Positions 17,289 to 24,752 of a stretch of 64,000 nt of DNA are shown here, one piece after another. Every line of letters starts with the position of its first letter. Within the stretch, counting starts at the first letter, position 1. The position numbers were made by a program, and so were the translations under genes. The stretch is from Amazonocrinis nigriterrae CENA67 (GTDB taxonomy: Bacteria > Cyanobacteriota > Cyanobacteriia > Cyanobacteriales > Nostocaceae), in assembly GCF_016056305.1 (NCBI RefSeq), contig NZ_JAECZC010000017.1:1865-65864 (forward strand), given 5' to 3'. Below the pieces are notes generated by a model, which saw only the letters and a list, made by a program, of their open reading frames with translations, was not told the DNA's origin and did not search any database.

Positions 17289-17551
17289 TAGAAGGTTCCT
17301 TTATTGTCGATAAACACAAGGGTAGGATACCGTAGCGATCGCGTAATTCTTGAACTGGCACATCGACCACTTCCCAGAAGTTCCAATTATCTGAAAGGTC
17401 TACTTTGCAAGCTGCTCCTCTTTGTAAGGCGTGCATAATTAATTGAATGTCAAACACTCCCATATCGGCATCTGCAATGGGAGTGATTTGAATTCCCCAA
17501 TGAAAATGTAAGATGACAAACAGCAAAAATACAAAGCCATCGTCGCCAATA

Positions 17552-17671
17552 GACTTCTTGCAGAAGTGGGGAAAAGGGTAAGGGGTAAAGGGGAAAGGGC
17601 AAATAAAAACCCTTTTCCCTTTAACCTTTCCCCTTTCCCCCCTCTTGCAAAAGTTACTTTTGCAAGAGGTC
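17552..17671. mobile_element. 120-bp MITE-like insertion in the COQ4-like gene
   Basis: The ends GACTTCTTGCAGAAG and the reverse complement of GACCTCTTGCAAAAG form imperfect 15-bp terminal inverted repeats. TA flanks both sides (17550-17551 and 17672-17673), and the element can also be read with AAT at both sides. The interior is purine-rich on one arm and pyrimidine-rich on the other (GGGGAAAAGGG ... CCCTTTCCCC), and the right end holds a second perfect hairpin (CCTCTTGCAAAAG/CTTTTGCAAGAGG). No transposase is encoded. Confidence 0.75.
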
Positions 17672-18157
17672 TAATGAAACCAGCTTGAAACGCTGCTTGC
17701 TGCATCTGTCCTTGTGGTTCAGTATTGTAGCCTGACAGAATATGACCAAAATCATGAAAAACCATGCGTTCGGGAATGCCGCCAGCCTCACCAGGGAAGC
17801 TAAAGTGGCGTTGGGTGCAGTGTTCCCAAAAGACACGTCCCAAAGTTCCCTCTGGTAATAGCCCTAATTGGCGATACTTCCATGCTATCTCTGAATCTTC
17901 ACCCTGATTTAAAAAAGGAGCTAGCAATTTTTTGATGCCAATAATTCCCTCTTGTTGATCAGTACCACTCATAAATTTGCCCATAAACCCCCGCATCATG
18001 TCCATGTGTGCTAACAGCTTGTATTCGTTTACCGCTTTGTGTAGCATTCGTAAATCTTGCTCATTGACACAAAGCGCATCCGCAAGCGATCGCAATTTCT
18101 TCTGCTGAGTAGGTGTAATCTCACTATCTACTAGTTCACCACGCAAATTTTGACAGG

Positions 18158-18245
18158 TGAAGGCCGGGGAAAGGGAAAGAAATTAAAAACATGCGCCCCT
18201 TTTTCCCTTACCCTTTCCCCCGCCTGCCAAAAAGATTTTGACAGG
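18158..18245. mobile_element. 88-bp insertion with 11-bp direct repeats in the COQ4-like gene
   Basis: ATTTTGACAGG occurs at 18147-18157 and again at 18235-18245. The DNA between is GGGGAAAGGGAAAG-type sequence pairing with TTTCCCTTACCC, and a hairpin (CCTGCCAAAA/TTTTGACAGG) sits at the right end. Deleting 88 bp restores the coding frame. The architecture parallels the element at 17552-17671. Confidence 0.72.
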
Positions 18246-18297
18246 CTACTACCATTGCCATCTGTAATATCAATTCCCGAAAAAAATGAAACAAATG

Positions 18298-18378
18298 TGT
18301 AGGTTGGGTTGAACAAAGTGAAACCCAACAATGGCATGATTTTGGGGTGTTGGGTTTCGTTCCTCAACCCAACCTACA
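18298..18378. repeat. Palindromic repeat, 81 bp, about 30-bp arms
   Basis: TGTAGGTTGGGTTGA at the left and TCAACCCAACCTACA at the right begin imperfect arms of about 30 bp (inner parts GAAACCCAACA / TGTTGGGTTTC). This is a common type of cyanobacterial interspersed palindrome. It abuts the 5' end of the COQ4-like pseudogene and may have displaced its promoter. Confidence 0.75.
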
Positions 18379-18435
18379 TCTACTAAGCATGGGAGATGAG
18401 GGAGATGAGGGGGATGAGGGAGTAAAAGATAGCAA

Positions 18436-18656
18436 GTTTGAGGCTTTGAAGCTGAAGTTTGAGGCTTTGAAGCTGAAGTTTGAGGCTTTGAGGTTGAAGT
18501 TTGAGGCTTTGAGGCTGAAGCTTGAGGCTTTGAGGCTGAAGCTTGAGGCTTTGAGGCTGAAGTTTGAGGCTTTGAGGTTGAAGTTTGAGGCTTTGAGGCT
18601 GAAGCTTGAGGCTTTGAGGTTGAAGTTTGAGGCTTTGAGGTTGAAGTTAGAAGTTC
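18436..18656. repeat. 21-bp tandem repeat array, ten copies
   Basis: About ten units of the form GTTTGAGGCTTTGAGGCTGAA, varying at a few positions (AAG/AGG, CTG/TTG, TTT/CTT). Being 21 bp, the array stays open in both directions: the plus strand reads as KFEALRL heptads and the minus strand as ASKPQTS heptads. A GAGATGAGGGG tract precedes it (18391-18420). There is no ribosome site or conserved flanking protein sequence, so I treat it as a noncoding satellite rather than a gene. Confidence 0.75.
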
Positions 18657-18769
18657 TATGTCTCTTTCATCCTCATTGTTTGTAGATTGATATCTTACAA
18701 TTGCCCCATTTCCCGCCAAGAAATTTATTTTTTGGCTAATAGCTAAACGATGATAGCAATATTAATAAT

Positions 18770-18908
18770 TACCAAAAAGGGGAAAACAAAAAGGGGAAGG
18801 GGAAGGAAATTAAAGTTAAAACTTTTCCTCACATGGTATGAAGCCCCTATTTTTAAATATGGGGTTCTCTTCCCCTTTACCCCTTCCCCTTCCCCTTCTT
18901 CATGACAA
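18770..18908. repeat. Purine/pyrimidine inverted repeat, GGGGAAGG type
   Basis: AAAAGGGGAAGGGGAAGG at about 18799-18808 on the left and CCTTCCCCTTCCCCTTC at about 18882-18899 on the right form long low-complexity arms around AT-rich DNA. It is the same purine-rich type found inside the two insertions in the COQ4-like gene and at 28496-28530. Confidence 0.6.
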
Positions 18909-18955
18909 ATTCTTTGGTAGAGATGCTTCAAAACCCCATCTCTACGATAAATAGT

Positions 18956-19645
18956 CTATTTCTCACTCTCAGTTTGTTGCAATGGTAGGGGTAATTCTAA
19001 TTCTGTTGCCATAGTAAGTGCTTGGGGCAGAATTTCCCGTGCTGAATTGCTGAGATATTGCCCATCGTTGACAGGTGGTACAACCTTCATCCGGTGATAG
19101 ATACTGTAAAAGCGGTGAGTTTGTTGAGTTTGCTGACGTTCTTGGATGCTTTCATTGGCAATTTTCTTACGCAACTTCACAATTGCATCCATAATTGCCT
19201 CTGGTCTGGGTGGACATCCCGGCAAATATACATCAACTGGAATTAACTTATCTACGCCTCGAACAGCTGAGGGAGAATCTGCACTGAACATACCTCCCGT
19301 AATTGTACAAGCTCCCATTGCAATGACATACTTCGGTTCTCCCATTTGTTCATAAAGACGCACCAACGTAGGCGCGTACTTCATGGTGATTGTACCTGCG
19401 GTGATTAACAAATCTGCTTGCCTAGGTGTAGCACGGGGAAACATCCCAAATCTTTCTAGGTCGAAACGTGACCCAATCATGCCAGCAAACTCAACAAAAC
19501 AGCAAGCTGTGCCAAAAAATAGGGGATACAAACTAGACATTTTCGCCCAGTTGTAAAGGTCATCTACCGTTGTGAGAATGACATTTTCAGAAAGTTGTTG
19601 CGTAACTTGGGGGCGCTCAACTGGATTGATAATAGAACTTGTCAT
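18956..19645 (-). CDS. ndhK: NDH-1 subunit K (NdhK), without ndhC or ndhJ beside it
   Basis: A 229-residue NdhK/NuoB-type subunit. It holds the N2 4Fe-4S cluster of the NDH-1 complex, which works in respiration, cyclic electron flow and CO2 uptake at the thylakoid. The cluster cysteines are seen in [12 protein letters not shown] (paired Cys), [12 protein letters not shown] and [15 protein letters not shown]. The length and the N-terminus ([28 protein letters not shown]) are normal. In most cyanobacteria ndhK sits in an ndhC-K-J cluster. Here its neighbours are repeats and a 65-residue small gene, so this may be a second, stand-alone copy. That requires a genome check. Confidence 0.92.
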   Translation of the reverse strand: MTSSIINPVERPQVTQQLSENVILTTVDDLYNWAKMSSLYPLFFGTACCFVEFAGMIGSRFDLERFGMFPRATPRQADLLITAGTITMKYAPTLVRLYEQMGEPKYVIAMGACTITGGMFSADSPSAVRGVDKLIPVDVYLPGCPPRPEAIMDAIVKLRKKIANESIQERQQTQQTHRFYSIYHRMKVVPPVNDGQYLSNSAREILPQALTMATELELPLPLQQTESEK

Positions 19646-19689
19646 AGATTTAAGTTTCCTAAACTTTCAAGATGTCATGAATTCTTCTT

Positions 19690-19745
19690 TGTGTCTTAGT
19701 GTCTTTGTGGTTAAAATGAACCACCAAGGCACAAAGACACGAAGG
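19690..19745. repeat. Inverted repeat upstream of ndhK
   Basis: GTGTCTTAGTGTCTTTGTGGTT pairs imperfectly with AACCACCAAGGCACAAAGACAC. A related repeat (TCTTAGTGCCTCTGCGGTT / AACCGCAGAGGC) lies at about 37487-37535. Confidence 0.6.
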
Positions 19746-19797
19746 TGAACTGATGATGTGCTTTAGCTTTATTAAAGTTTCTGATGACTGTCTCAAA

Positions 19798-20180
19798 TGC
19801 ACCAGTAAAGATAAAGGTGTTAAGGTGCTAACTTAACGTGAGTCTTTAACGGAGGCGCACGTTAAGCAAGTAAACCGAGGCGCTTACCGTTGTAGCGAGC
19901 CATACGAATCAGATGTTGACGGGTTGTATCGTCGATACTAAAGATATGGCAAAAGTCAGTAATTGTCTGAGCATGGAGTCCAATTAATTTACTACGCAAT
20001 CTGTTGAACTGCCGTTGGTCTAGATGATTGCAAATTAAAATAATAAATGGTGCAAACATAATAATTATTCCTGTTTTATAAGTTGTAATTGCAGCGATTG
20101 ATTTATTGCTGACAGTTTTAGTTTGTCTTTTCCTCTCAATCTGCACCAGTCAATATAAAGGTCTTAAAGGGCTAACTTAA
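19798..20180. repeat. 39-bp direct repeats flanking a small gene
   Basis: 19798-19836 and 20142-20180 both start TGCACCAGT and end GCTAACTTAA, agreeing at about 34 of 39 positions. They bracket the 65-residue gene at 19862-20059. They may be duplicated regulatory DNA or the marks of a past duplication. Confidence 0.7.
19862..20059 (-). CDS. Small conserved-looking cyanobacterial protein (65 aa)
   Basis: Starting at ATG 20057-20059 (MFAPFIILIC), this 65-residue protein has a hydrophobic N-terminus of about 11 residues and a basic helical body (FNRLRSKLIGLHAQTITDFC) ending in RYNGKRLGLLA. The pattern matches my memory of a family of small cyanobacterial proteins of similar length and ending. 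I cannot name a function. The frame is open further upstream to 20146, but the internal ATG matches the expected hydrophobic start better. The gene lies upstream of ndhK on the same strand, 216 bp away, between two 39-bp direct repeats. Confidence 0.55.
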   Translation of the reverse strand: MFAPFIILICNHLDQRQFNRLRSKLIGLHAQTITDFCHIFSIDDTTRQHLIRMARYNGKRLGLLA

Positions 20181-20333
20181 GTTTTGTTAAGTTAAAGTTA
20201 GTCTTGGTCAATATCCAAGCACATGGGAATGTTTCTAAATCTAGACATTGAGGGAAACAGCGATCGCTTAAGTTGTATAAAAGAGTTAAAACCAGTAAAA
20301 TGCTGTTCAACTTGGCGTTAACCTTGTAATCTG

Positions 20334-23300
20334 ATGGAATTGCCCAAGCAAAGACGCAGGCGCGGTGTTATTCTTAGCCTCCCAGGATTTCATAAGCTAC
20401 AGGAGGCTAGGTATCAAGCGGAAATTCTAGAAAATGATGGAGCTAGATTTACTCTAGAAGAATTAAGTTATCGTACTCAATTAGCTCCTTTTACAGTTTC
20501 CAAAATTCTGGCGCGAGAAGAAGGAGTAGATAAACAAAGCCTTGAGTACTTCTTCAGAGCTTTTGCATTAGATTTAACACCAAGCGATTTTGTTAGAGCA
20601 GGGGAGCAGGGGAGCGGGGGAGCAGGGGAGCAGAGGAGCAGGGGAGCAGGGGAGAATGTTTCTAACTCGTCACTCCTAACTCCTAACTCCCCACTCAGCA
20701 CTCCCCACTCAGCACTTAGCACTCAGTACTCAGCACTCTACGCCGACTGGGGTGAAGCTGTTGATGTCTCGATTTTTTTTGGACGTACAGATGAAGTTAG
20801 CAAGTTAGAGTATTGGATTATCAATGATCATTGCCGACTTGTGGCGCTGTTGGGGATGGGGGGAATTGGTAAGACTTCTCTATCGGTGAAACTAGCACAG
20901 CAAATTCAGGAGGAGTTTGAGTTTGTGGTATGGCGGAGTCTCCGCAACAGTCCGCCTTTGGGAGAACTGCTAGCCAACTTGCTTCAGTGCTTTGCTCAGG
21001 GAGAACCGATTAAATTATCGGAGAATATCGGCGATCTGATTGGGCAATTCATGGCACATTTGCGATCGCACCGTTGCCTGATCATCCTAGATAATGCAGA
21101 ATCAATTCTAGCTAGTGGCGATCAATCTGGACATTACCAAACTGGATATGAAGACTACGGACAACTGCTCAAACAGATAGGAGAAACAACTCATACTAGC
21201 TGTGTGGTGTTGACGAGTCGAGAAAAACCCCAGGAAATAGCAGCTTTAGAAGGAGAAAATCTACCAGTCCGTTCATGGTATCTCACAGGTTTAAGTGCGA
21301 TCGCTGCTTTAGAATTAGTCAAAACTAAAAGCTTCTTCTGCGGCGATGATACCGATTGGCAAAACTTAATTGAACATTACGCAGGCAATCCCCTAGCACT
21401 CAAGATTATTGCTACCACAATTCAAGAGTTATTTGATGGCAATATCGCTGAATTTTTCGCCCACGGTTCTACTGTTTTTGGTAGTATTTACGACTTAATA
21501 AATCAGCAGTTTCATAGACTTTCAGCACTCGAAAAAGACCTGATGTACTGGCTAGCAATTAATCGAGAGCCAGTAAATTTGGTAGAACTACGTGCTGATT
21601 TAGTTTTACCTGTTTCATCCATGAAACTATTAGAGGCGTTAGATTCCCTCGGTAGGCGAAGTTTAATTGAAAAAAAATCAATTCCCCAAGCTTCTGTGCA
21701 TTTCACTCTTCAACCTGTAGTCATGGAATATGTCACAGACCAAATGATACAGCAGGTGTGTACAGAAATTCTAGAAAATATAGAGATAAATTCTATTTTC
21801 AACAGTCATGCTTTAATTAAAGCTACTGCCAAAGATTACATCAGGATTGCACAAACTAAGCTTATTCTGCAACCTGTTATTGAACACTTGCAGCAAAAGC
21901 TGCGAACCAAACAAGCAATTGAAACTCAACTCACGCAGATTTTACAAAATTTACAACAACAATCTTTCGCCAGATGCCAACAGGACAACAGAGGACAGAA
22001 TGAGATTTCCCAAAAAATAACTCCAAGTAGGGTAGCACAGCTGTGCTACCCTACAAACTTTCAATTAGAACCGGGATATGCAGGTGGCAACATTCTCAAT
22101 TTACTCTCTCACCTGCAAACAGATTTAACAGGCTATGATTTCTCTTGCCTGACAATTTGGCAAGCATATCTTCAAGATACTCCTTTGCGGAAAGTTAATT
22201 TTGCCCATGCTGATTTATCCAAAACTGTATTTGCGAAAACATTCTCCACAGTAATATCTACAGCATTTAGTCCAGATGGTAAAACTTTAGCAACTGGGCA
22301 TTTCAACGGTTATTTTCGGCTATGGGATGTCACCAGCGGTCAAGAGTTACTTGACTGTCAAGCACATATAGGTATGCTTTGGTGTGTTACTTTCAGTCCA
22401 GATGGCAGCAACTTGGCAACTGTGGGGCAAGATGAAACGATAAAGCTTTGGGATGTCACAACCGGACAATGTTTGAAAAATCTGCAAGATAGCAACGGTG
22501 GGGTTGTCTGCGTGAAATTTACCCATGACGGTAATACATTAGTTAGCAGCAGCACAGACTCCAGCATTAAGCTTTGGGATATTAGCTTAGGAAAATGTAC
22601 CAAAGTATTGCGAGGGCATAGTAGCAAAGTTTGGTCTGTGGCGTTGAGTCCCCAAGGTGACATCCTCGCCAGTGCAGGGGAGGATAACACAATCAAGCTT
22701 TGGGATCTGGCAACAGGTTCCTGTATAAATACACTACAAGGACATACTGACTGGCTCAAGTCCATAGCCTTTAGTTCATCAGGAGTGCTAGCCAGTGGCA
22801 GTTTGGATAAAACAATTAGACTGTGGGATATTGAGCAAGGCCTTTGTGTGGGCGTTCTAGAAGGACATTTAAATGGGATACTAGCGATCGCATTTGTTAA
22901 TGACAGCATCGTTGCTAGCTGTAGCATAGATTGCACAATTCGACTTTGGGATATTGCCACACAGCAATGTCTCAAAACCCTGCAAGGACATAGTAATTCC
23001 ATTGATGCGATCGCAGCCAACCCCCAAGGAACGTTGTTAGCTAGCGGTGGTGATGACTTTTCCCTAAAACTGTGGGATATCTTCACCGGCGAGTGCTTGA
23101 GAACATTCAAAGGCAGAAATAACTGGATTAAATCTGTAGTTTCTACTTCGATTTTGCCTAATTCACTCACTCAAACAGGCATTGACGGTCTGATTGTCAG
23201 TGGTAATGAAGACCGCAGTGTCAGGTTATGGACACCGGACGGCGAATGTCGTAGTTTGTACGGTCATGCAGATATAATTTTTGACGTAGACTTGACTCGT

Positions 23301-24182
23301 GATGGTCGTACAGTAGCCAGTGCCAGTGCTGACACAACCATTAAGTTGTGGGATGTGACAACAGGTCAGTGTATAAAAAGCTTACACGGGCATCAAGGAA
23401 CAGTAACCGGAATAGCTTTTAGTCCCGATGGTCGTTTATTGGCAAGCAGCAGCTATGACAGCACAATTAAACTTTGGGACAGGTTCACAGGACAGTTGGT
23501 AGATACTTTTCCAGTACATCTAGGGATGTCAATAGCCTTCAGTCCAGACGGCAAAAAGCTAGTATCTGGCGGTTTTGACAACACAGTCAGGATTTGGGAC
23601 ATCACAACGCGGCAGTGTTATCAAACCTTGACAGGACATATGAATTGGGCCTGGTGGGTAGCTTTTAGTCCCGATGGTAGCAAACTCGCCACTGGTAGCA
23701 GTATCGAGCAGATAGTGAGACTTTGGCATGTAGAAACAGGAGAGTGTCTGCATATTCTCTCTGGACATCAAGATATGATTTGGGCGATCGCTTTTAGTCC
23801 AGATGGCAGTACTCTTGCCAGTAGCAGCTGTGACGGCACCATCAAACTCTGGGATGTGGCAAATGGTGACTGCATTGCCACCCTGGAAGGACATAATACC
23901 TGGGTCATGAGTGTCACCTTTAGCCCAGAAGGTCAACACCTAATTGCTGGAGATGGGTATGCCGCCATTAAAATTTGGCATATAGAAACAAAAAAATGCC
24001 TTACCACCCTCAAAGCAGAGCAAATTTATGAAGATATGAATATTTACGGCGTTACAGGTTTGACCGAAGCGCAAAAATCGAACTTACTAAGTCTTGGTGC
24101 AGTTGCAGCAGGGGAGATGAGGGGGATGAGGGAGATGAGGGAGATGAGGGAGATGAGGGAGATGAAGGAGATGAGGGAGTAA
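20334..24182 (+). CDS. NB-ARC STAND ATPase with 14 WD40 repeats
   Basis: A 1282-residue protein. Residues 1-87 form a small helical/HTH-like N-terminal domain (RFTLEELSYRTQLAPFTVSKIL). Residues about 88-135 are Gly/Ser/Thr-rich and come from short DNA repeats (GGGGAGCA, CTCAGCA) read in frame. Residues about 150-450 are an NB-ARC-type ATPase with P-loop GMGGIGKTS (174-182) and CLIILDNAESIL as Walker B. After a linker come 14 WD40 repeats (LWDV/LWDI motifs; about 640-1250), enough for two seven-bladed propellers. The C-terminus is a GEMREMREMRE tail from GGGAGATGA repeats. STAND proteins of this kind sense a ligand through the repeats and oligomerise. They serve in signalling or defence; which applies here is unknown. 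Confidence 0.88.
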   Translation: MELPKQRRRRGVILSLPGFHKLQEARYQAEILENDGARFTLEELSYRTQLAPFTVSKILAREEGVDKQSLEYFFRAFALDLTPSDFVRAGEQGSGGAGEQRSRGAGENVSNSSLLTPNSPLSTPHSALSTQYSALYADWGEAVDVSIFFGRTDEVSKLEYWIINDHCRLVALLGMGGIGKTSLSVKLAQQIQEEFEFVVWRSLRNSPPLGELLANLLQCFAQGEPIKLSENIGDLIGQFMAHLRSHRCLIILDNAESILASGDQSGHYQTGYEDYGQLLKQIGETTHTSCVVLTSREKPQEIAALEGENLPVRSWYLTGLSAIAALELVKTKSFFCGDDTDWQNLIEHYAGNPLALKIIATTIQELFDGNIAEFFAHGSTVFGSIYDLINQQFHRLSALEKDLMYWLAINREPVNLVELRADLVLPVSSMKLLEALDSLGRRSLIEKKSIPQASVHFTLQPVVMEYVTDQMIQQVCTEILENIEINSIFNSHALIKATAKDYIRIAQTKLILQPVIEHLQQKLRTKQAIETQLTQILQNLQQQSFARCQQDNRGQNEISQKITPSRVAQLCYPTNFQLEPGYAGGNILNLLSHLQTDLTGYDFSCLTIWQAYLQDTPLRKVNFAHADLSKTVFAKTFSTVISTAFSPDGKTLATGHFNGYFRLWDVTSGQELLDCQAHIGMLWCVTFSPDGSNLATVGQDETIKLWDVTTGQCLKNLQDSNGGVVCVKFTHDGNTLVSSSTDSSIKLWDISLGKCTKVLRGHSSKVWSVALSPQGDILASAGEDNTIKLWDLATGSCINTLQGHTDWLKSIAFSSSGVLASGSLDKTIRLWDIEQGLCVGVLEGHLNGILAIAFVNDSIVASCSIDCTIRLWDIATQQCLKTLQGHSNSIDAIAANPQGTLLASGGDDFSLKLWDIFTGECLRTFKGRNNWIKSVVSTSILPNSLTQTGIDGLIVSGNEDRSVRLWTPDGECRSLYGHADIIFDVDLTRDGRTVASASADTTIKLWDVTTGQCIKSLHGHQGTVTGIAFSPDGRLLASSSYDSTIKLWDRFTGQLVDTFPVHLGMSIAFSPDGKKLVSGGFDNTVRIWDITTRQCYQTLTGHMNWAWWVAFSPDGSKLATGSSIEQIVRLWHVETGECLHILSGHQDMIWAIAFSPDGSTLASSSCDGTIKLWDVANGDCIATLEGHNTWVMSVTFSPEGQHLIAGDGYAAIKIWHIETKKCLTTLKAEQIYEDMNIYGVTGLTEAQKSNLLSLGAVAAGEMRGMREMREMREMREMKEMRE
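22027..22054. repeat. 28-bp perfect palindrome inside the WD40 gene
   Basis: GTAGGGTAGCACAG is followed directly by its exact reverse complement. It is read in frame as part of PSRVAQLCYPTNF in the linker before the WD40 repeats. It looks like a small palindromic repeat inserted in frame. Confidence 0.7.
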
Positions 24183-24189
24183 TAACTAA

Positions 24190-24238
24190 TGCCCAATGCC
24201 CCATGCCCCATGCCCCATGCCCAATGCCCCATTCCCCA
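24190..24238. repeat. Heptamer-type short tandem repeat (GCCCCAT/GCCCAAT)
   Basis: About seven units of GCCCCAT or GCCCAAT follow the WD40 gene stop at 24182. Such short tandemly repeated sequences are typical of filamentous cyanobacteria. Confidence 0.75.
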
Positions 24239-24342
24239 ACCTATTGCAAACCATTAAACTTCATTGCGAATTAAGAAGTCTGGCAAAACTACATGATAAT
24301 TTTTGATGGTGTGAAGAAATAGCAATAGTAAAGGAGAACACA

Positions 24343-24549
24343 GTGGCAATGGAATCAAACTTCTTAACAAGCGCAGTTGCAGCAAATGAAGATTTCAGCG
24401 AGTATGTTGCCCATTTGCAGCTTCACATGACTTTACAAGCTCGCAATCTGGTTCCACCCCTGAAGCAGACACTTGAAGATAGCCGCCAACAATTGCTTCA
24501 TCAGACCCAAGCCAACTTTGAAAAACAAATTTCTCGCCAAGGGCTATAG
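24343..24549 (+). CDS. Small hypothetical protein (68 aa)
   Basis: A 68-residue, mainly helical protein (YVAHLQLHMTLQARNLVPPLKQTLEDSRQQLLHQ) with no membrane segment or cysteine. I do not recognise it. AAGGAG at about 24330-24335 is well placed for GTG 24343, while ATG 24349 two codons later is the alternative start. An intrinsic terminator follows 35 bp after the stop, so it appears to be its own transcription unit. The charged amphipathic helices suggest a small dimeric or adaptor protein, which is only a guess. Confidence 0.7.
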   Translation: MAMESNFLTSAVAANEDFSEYVAHLQLHMTLQARNLVPPLKQTLEDSRQQLLHQTQANFEKQISRQGL

Positions 24550-24583
24550 AATATACAAATTTTAATTAAAATTCAAATAAAAT

Positions 24584-24639
24584 AAAAGCAGATCTTGTTG
24601 TATCACCAACAATGGTGTACTCATCAAATCTGCTTTTTC
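24584..24639 (+). terminator. Intrinsic terminator after the 68-aa gene
   Basis: AAAAGCAGAT (24584-24593) pairs with ATCTGCTTTT (24628-24637), followed by TCT. A smaller inner stem (TTGTTG/CAACAA) lies in the loop. Confidence 0.72.
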
Positions 24640-24752
24640 TAACTTTTTCAGTAACGAGTTACGAAAATCACCCTTTAGGAACAATAGCAAGGAGCGGAAA
24701 GCCGTTAAGATGATTGCAGCAGTTCCTCCCAAGAGCAGTTAGTTAGGGCTAA

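Larger units (their letters stand above)
17281..18261 (-). pseudogene. COQ4-like HDxxH protein, broken by two small insertions
   Basis: Three frame segments make one gene. Starting from ATG 18259-18261 the N-terminus reads MAMVVACQ, is cut by an 88-bp insertion, resumes at NLRGELVDSEITPTQQ, runs to FQAGFI, is cut by a second insertion at 17551-17672, and resumes in another frame as GDDGFVFLLFVILHFHWG to the TGA at 17281. Removing both insertions gives one continuous frame of roughly 255 residues. The motif HDFGHILSGYN and its surroundings resemble the zinc-site region of COQ4 (HDxxH), but the expected downstream Glu is Gln here. COQ4 works in quinone synthesis; the role here is inferred only from that likeness. 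The 8-bp overlap with the VOC gene shows it was once a working operon member. Confidence 0.75.

Noticed and set aside
18131-18367. 78-codon ORF next to the COQ4-like gene
   Set aside because: It joins a palindromic repeat, a few codons in the wrong frame and the 88-bp insert. Excision analysis explains the region better.
18436-18656. CRISPR-like array
   Set aside because: The 21-bp units are directly adjacent with no unique spacers, and no cas genes are present.
18270-18719. 149-codon minus-strand ORF and 112-codon plus-strand ORF over the 21-bp array
   Set aside because: Both are open only because the repeat unit is a multiple of three. They include a palindromic repeat and no recognisable domain.
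22358-23170. 270-codon minus-strand ORF inside the WD40 gene
   Set aside because: It is an antisense shadow of the WD40 repeats, whose periodicity keeps the opposite frame open.
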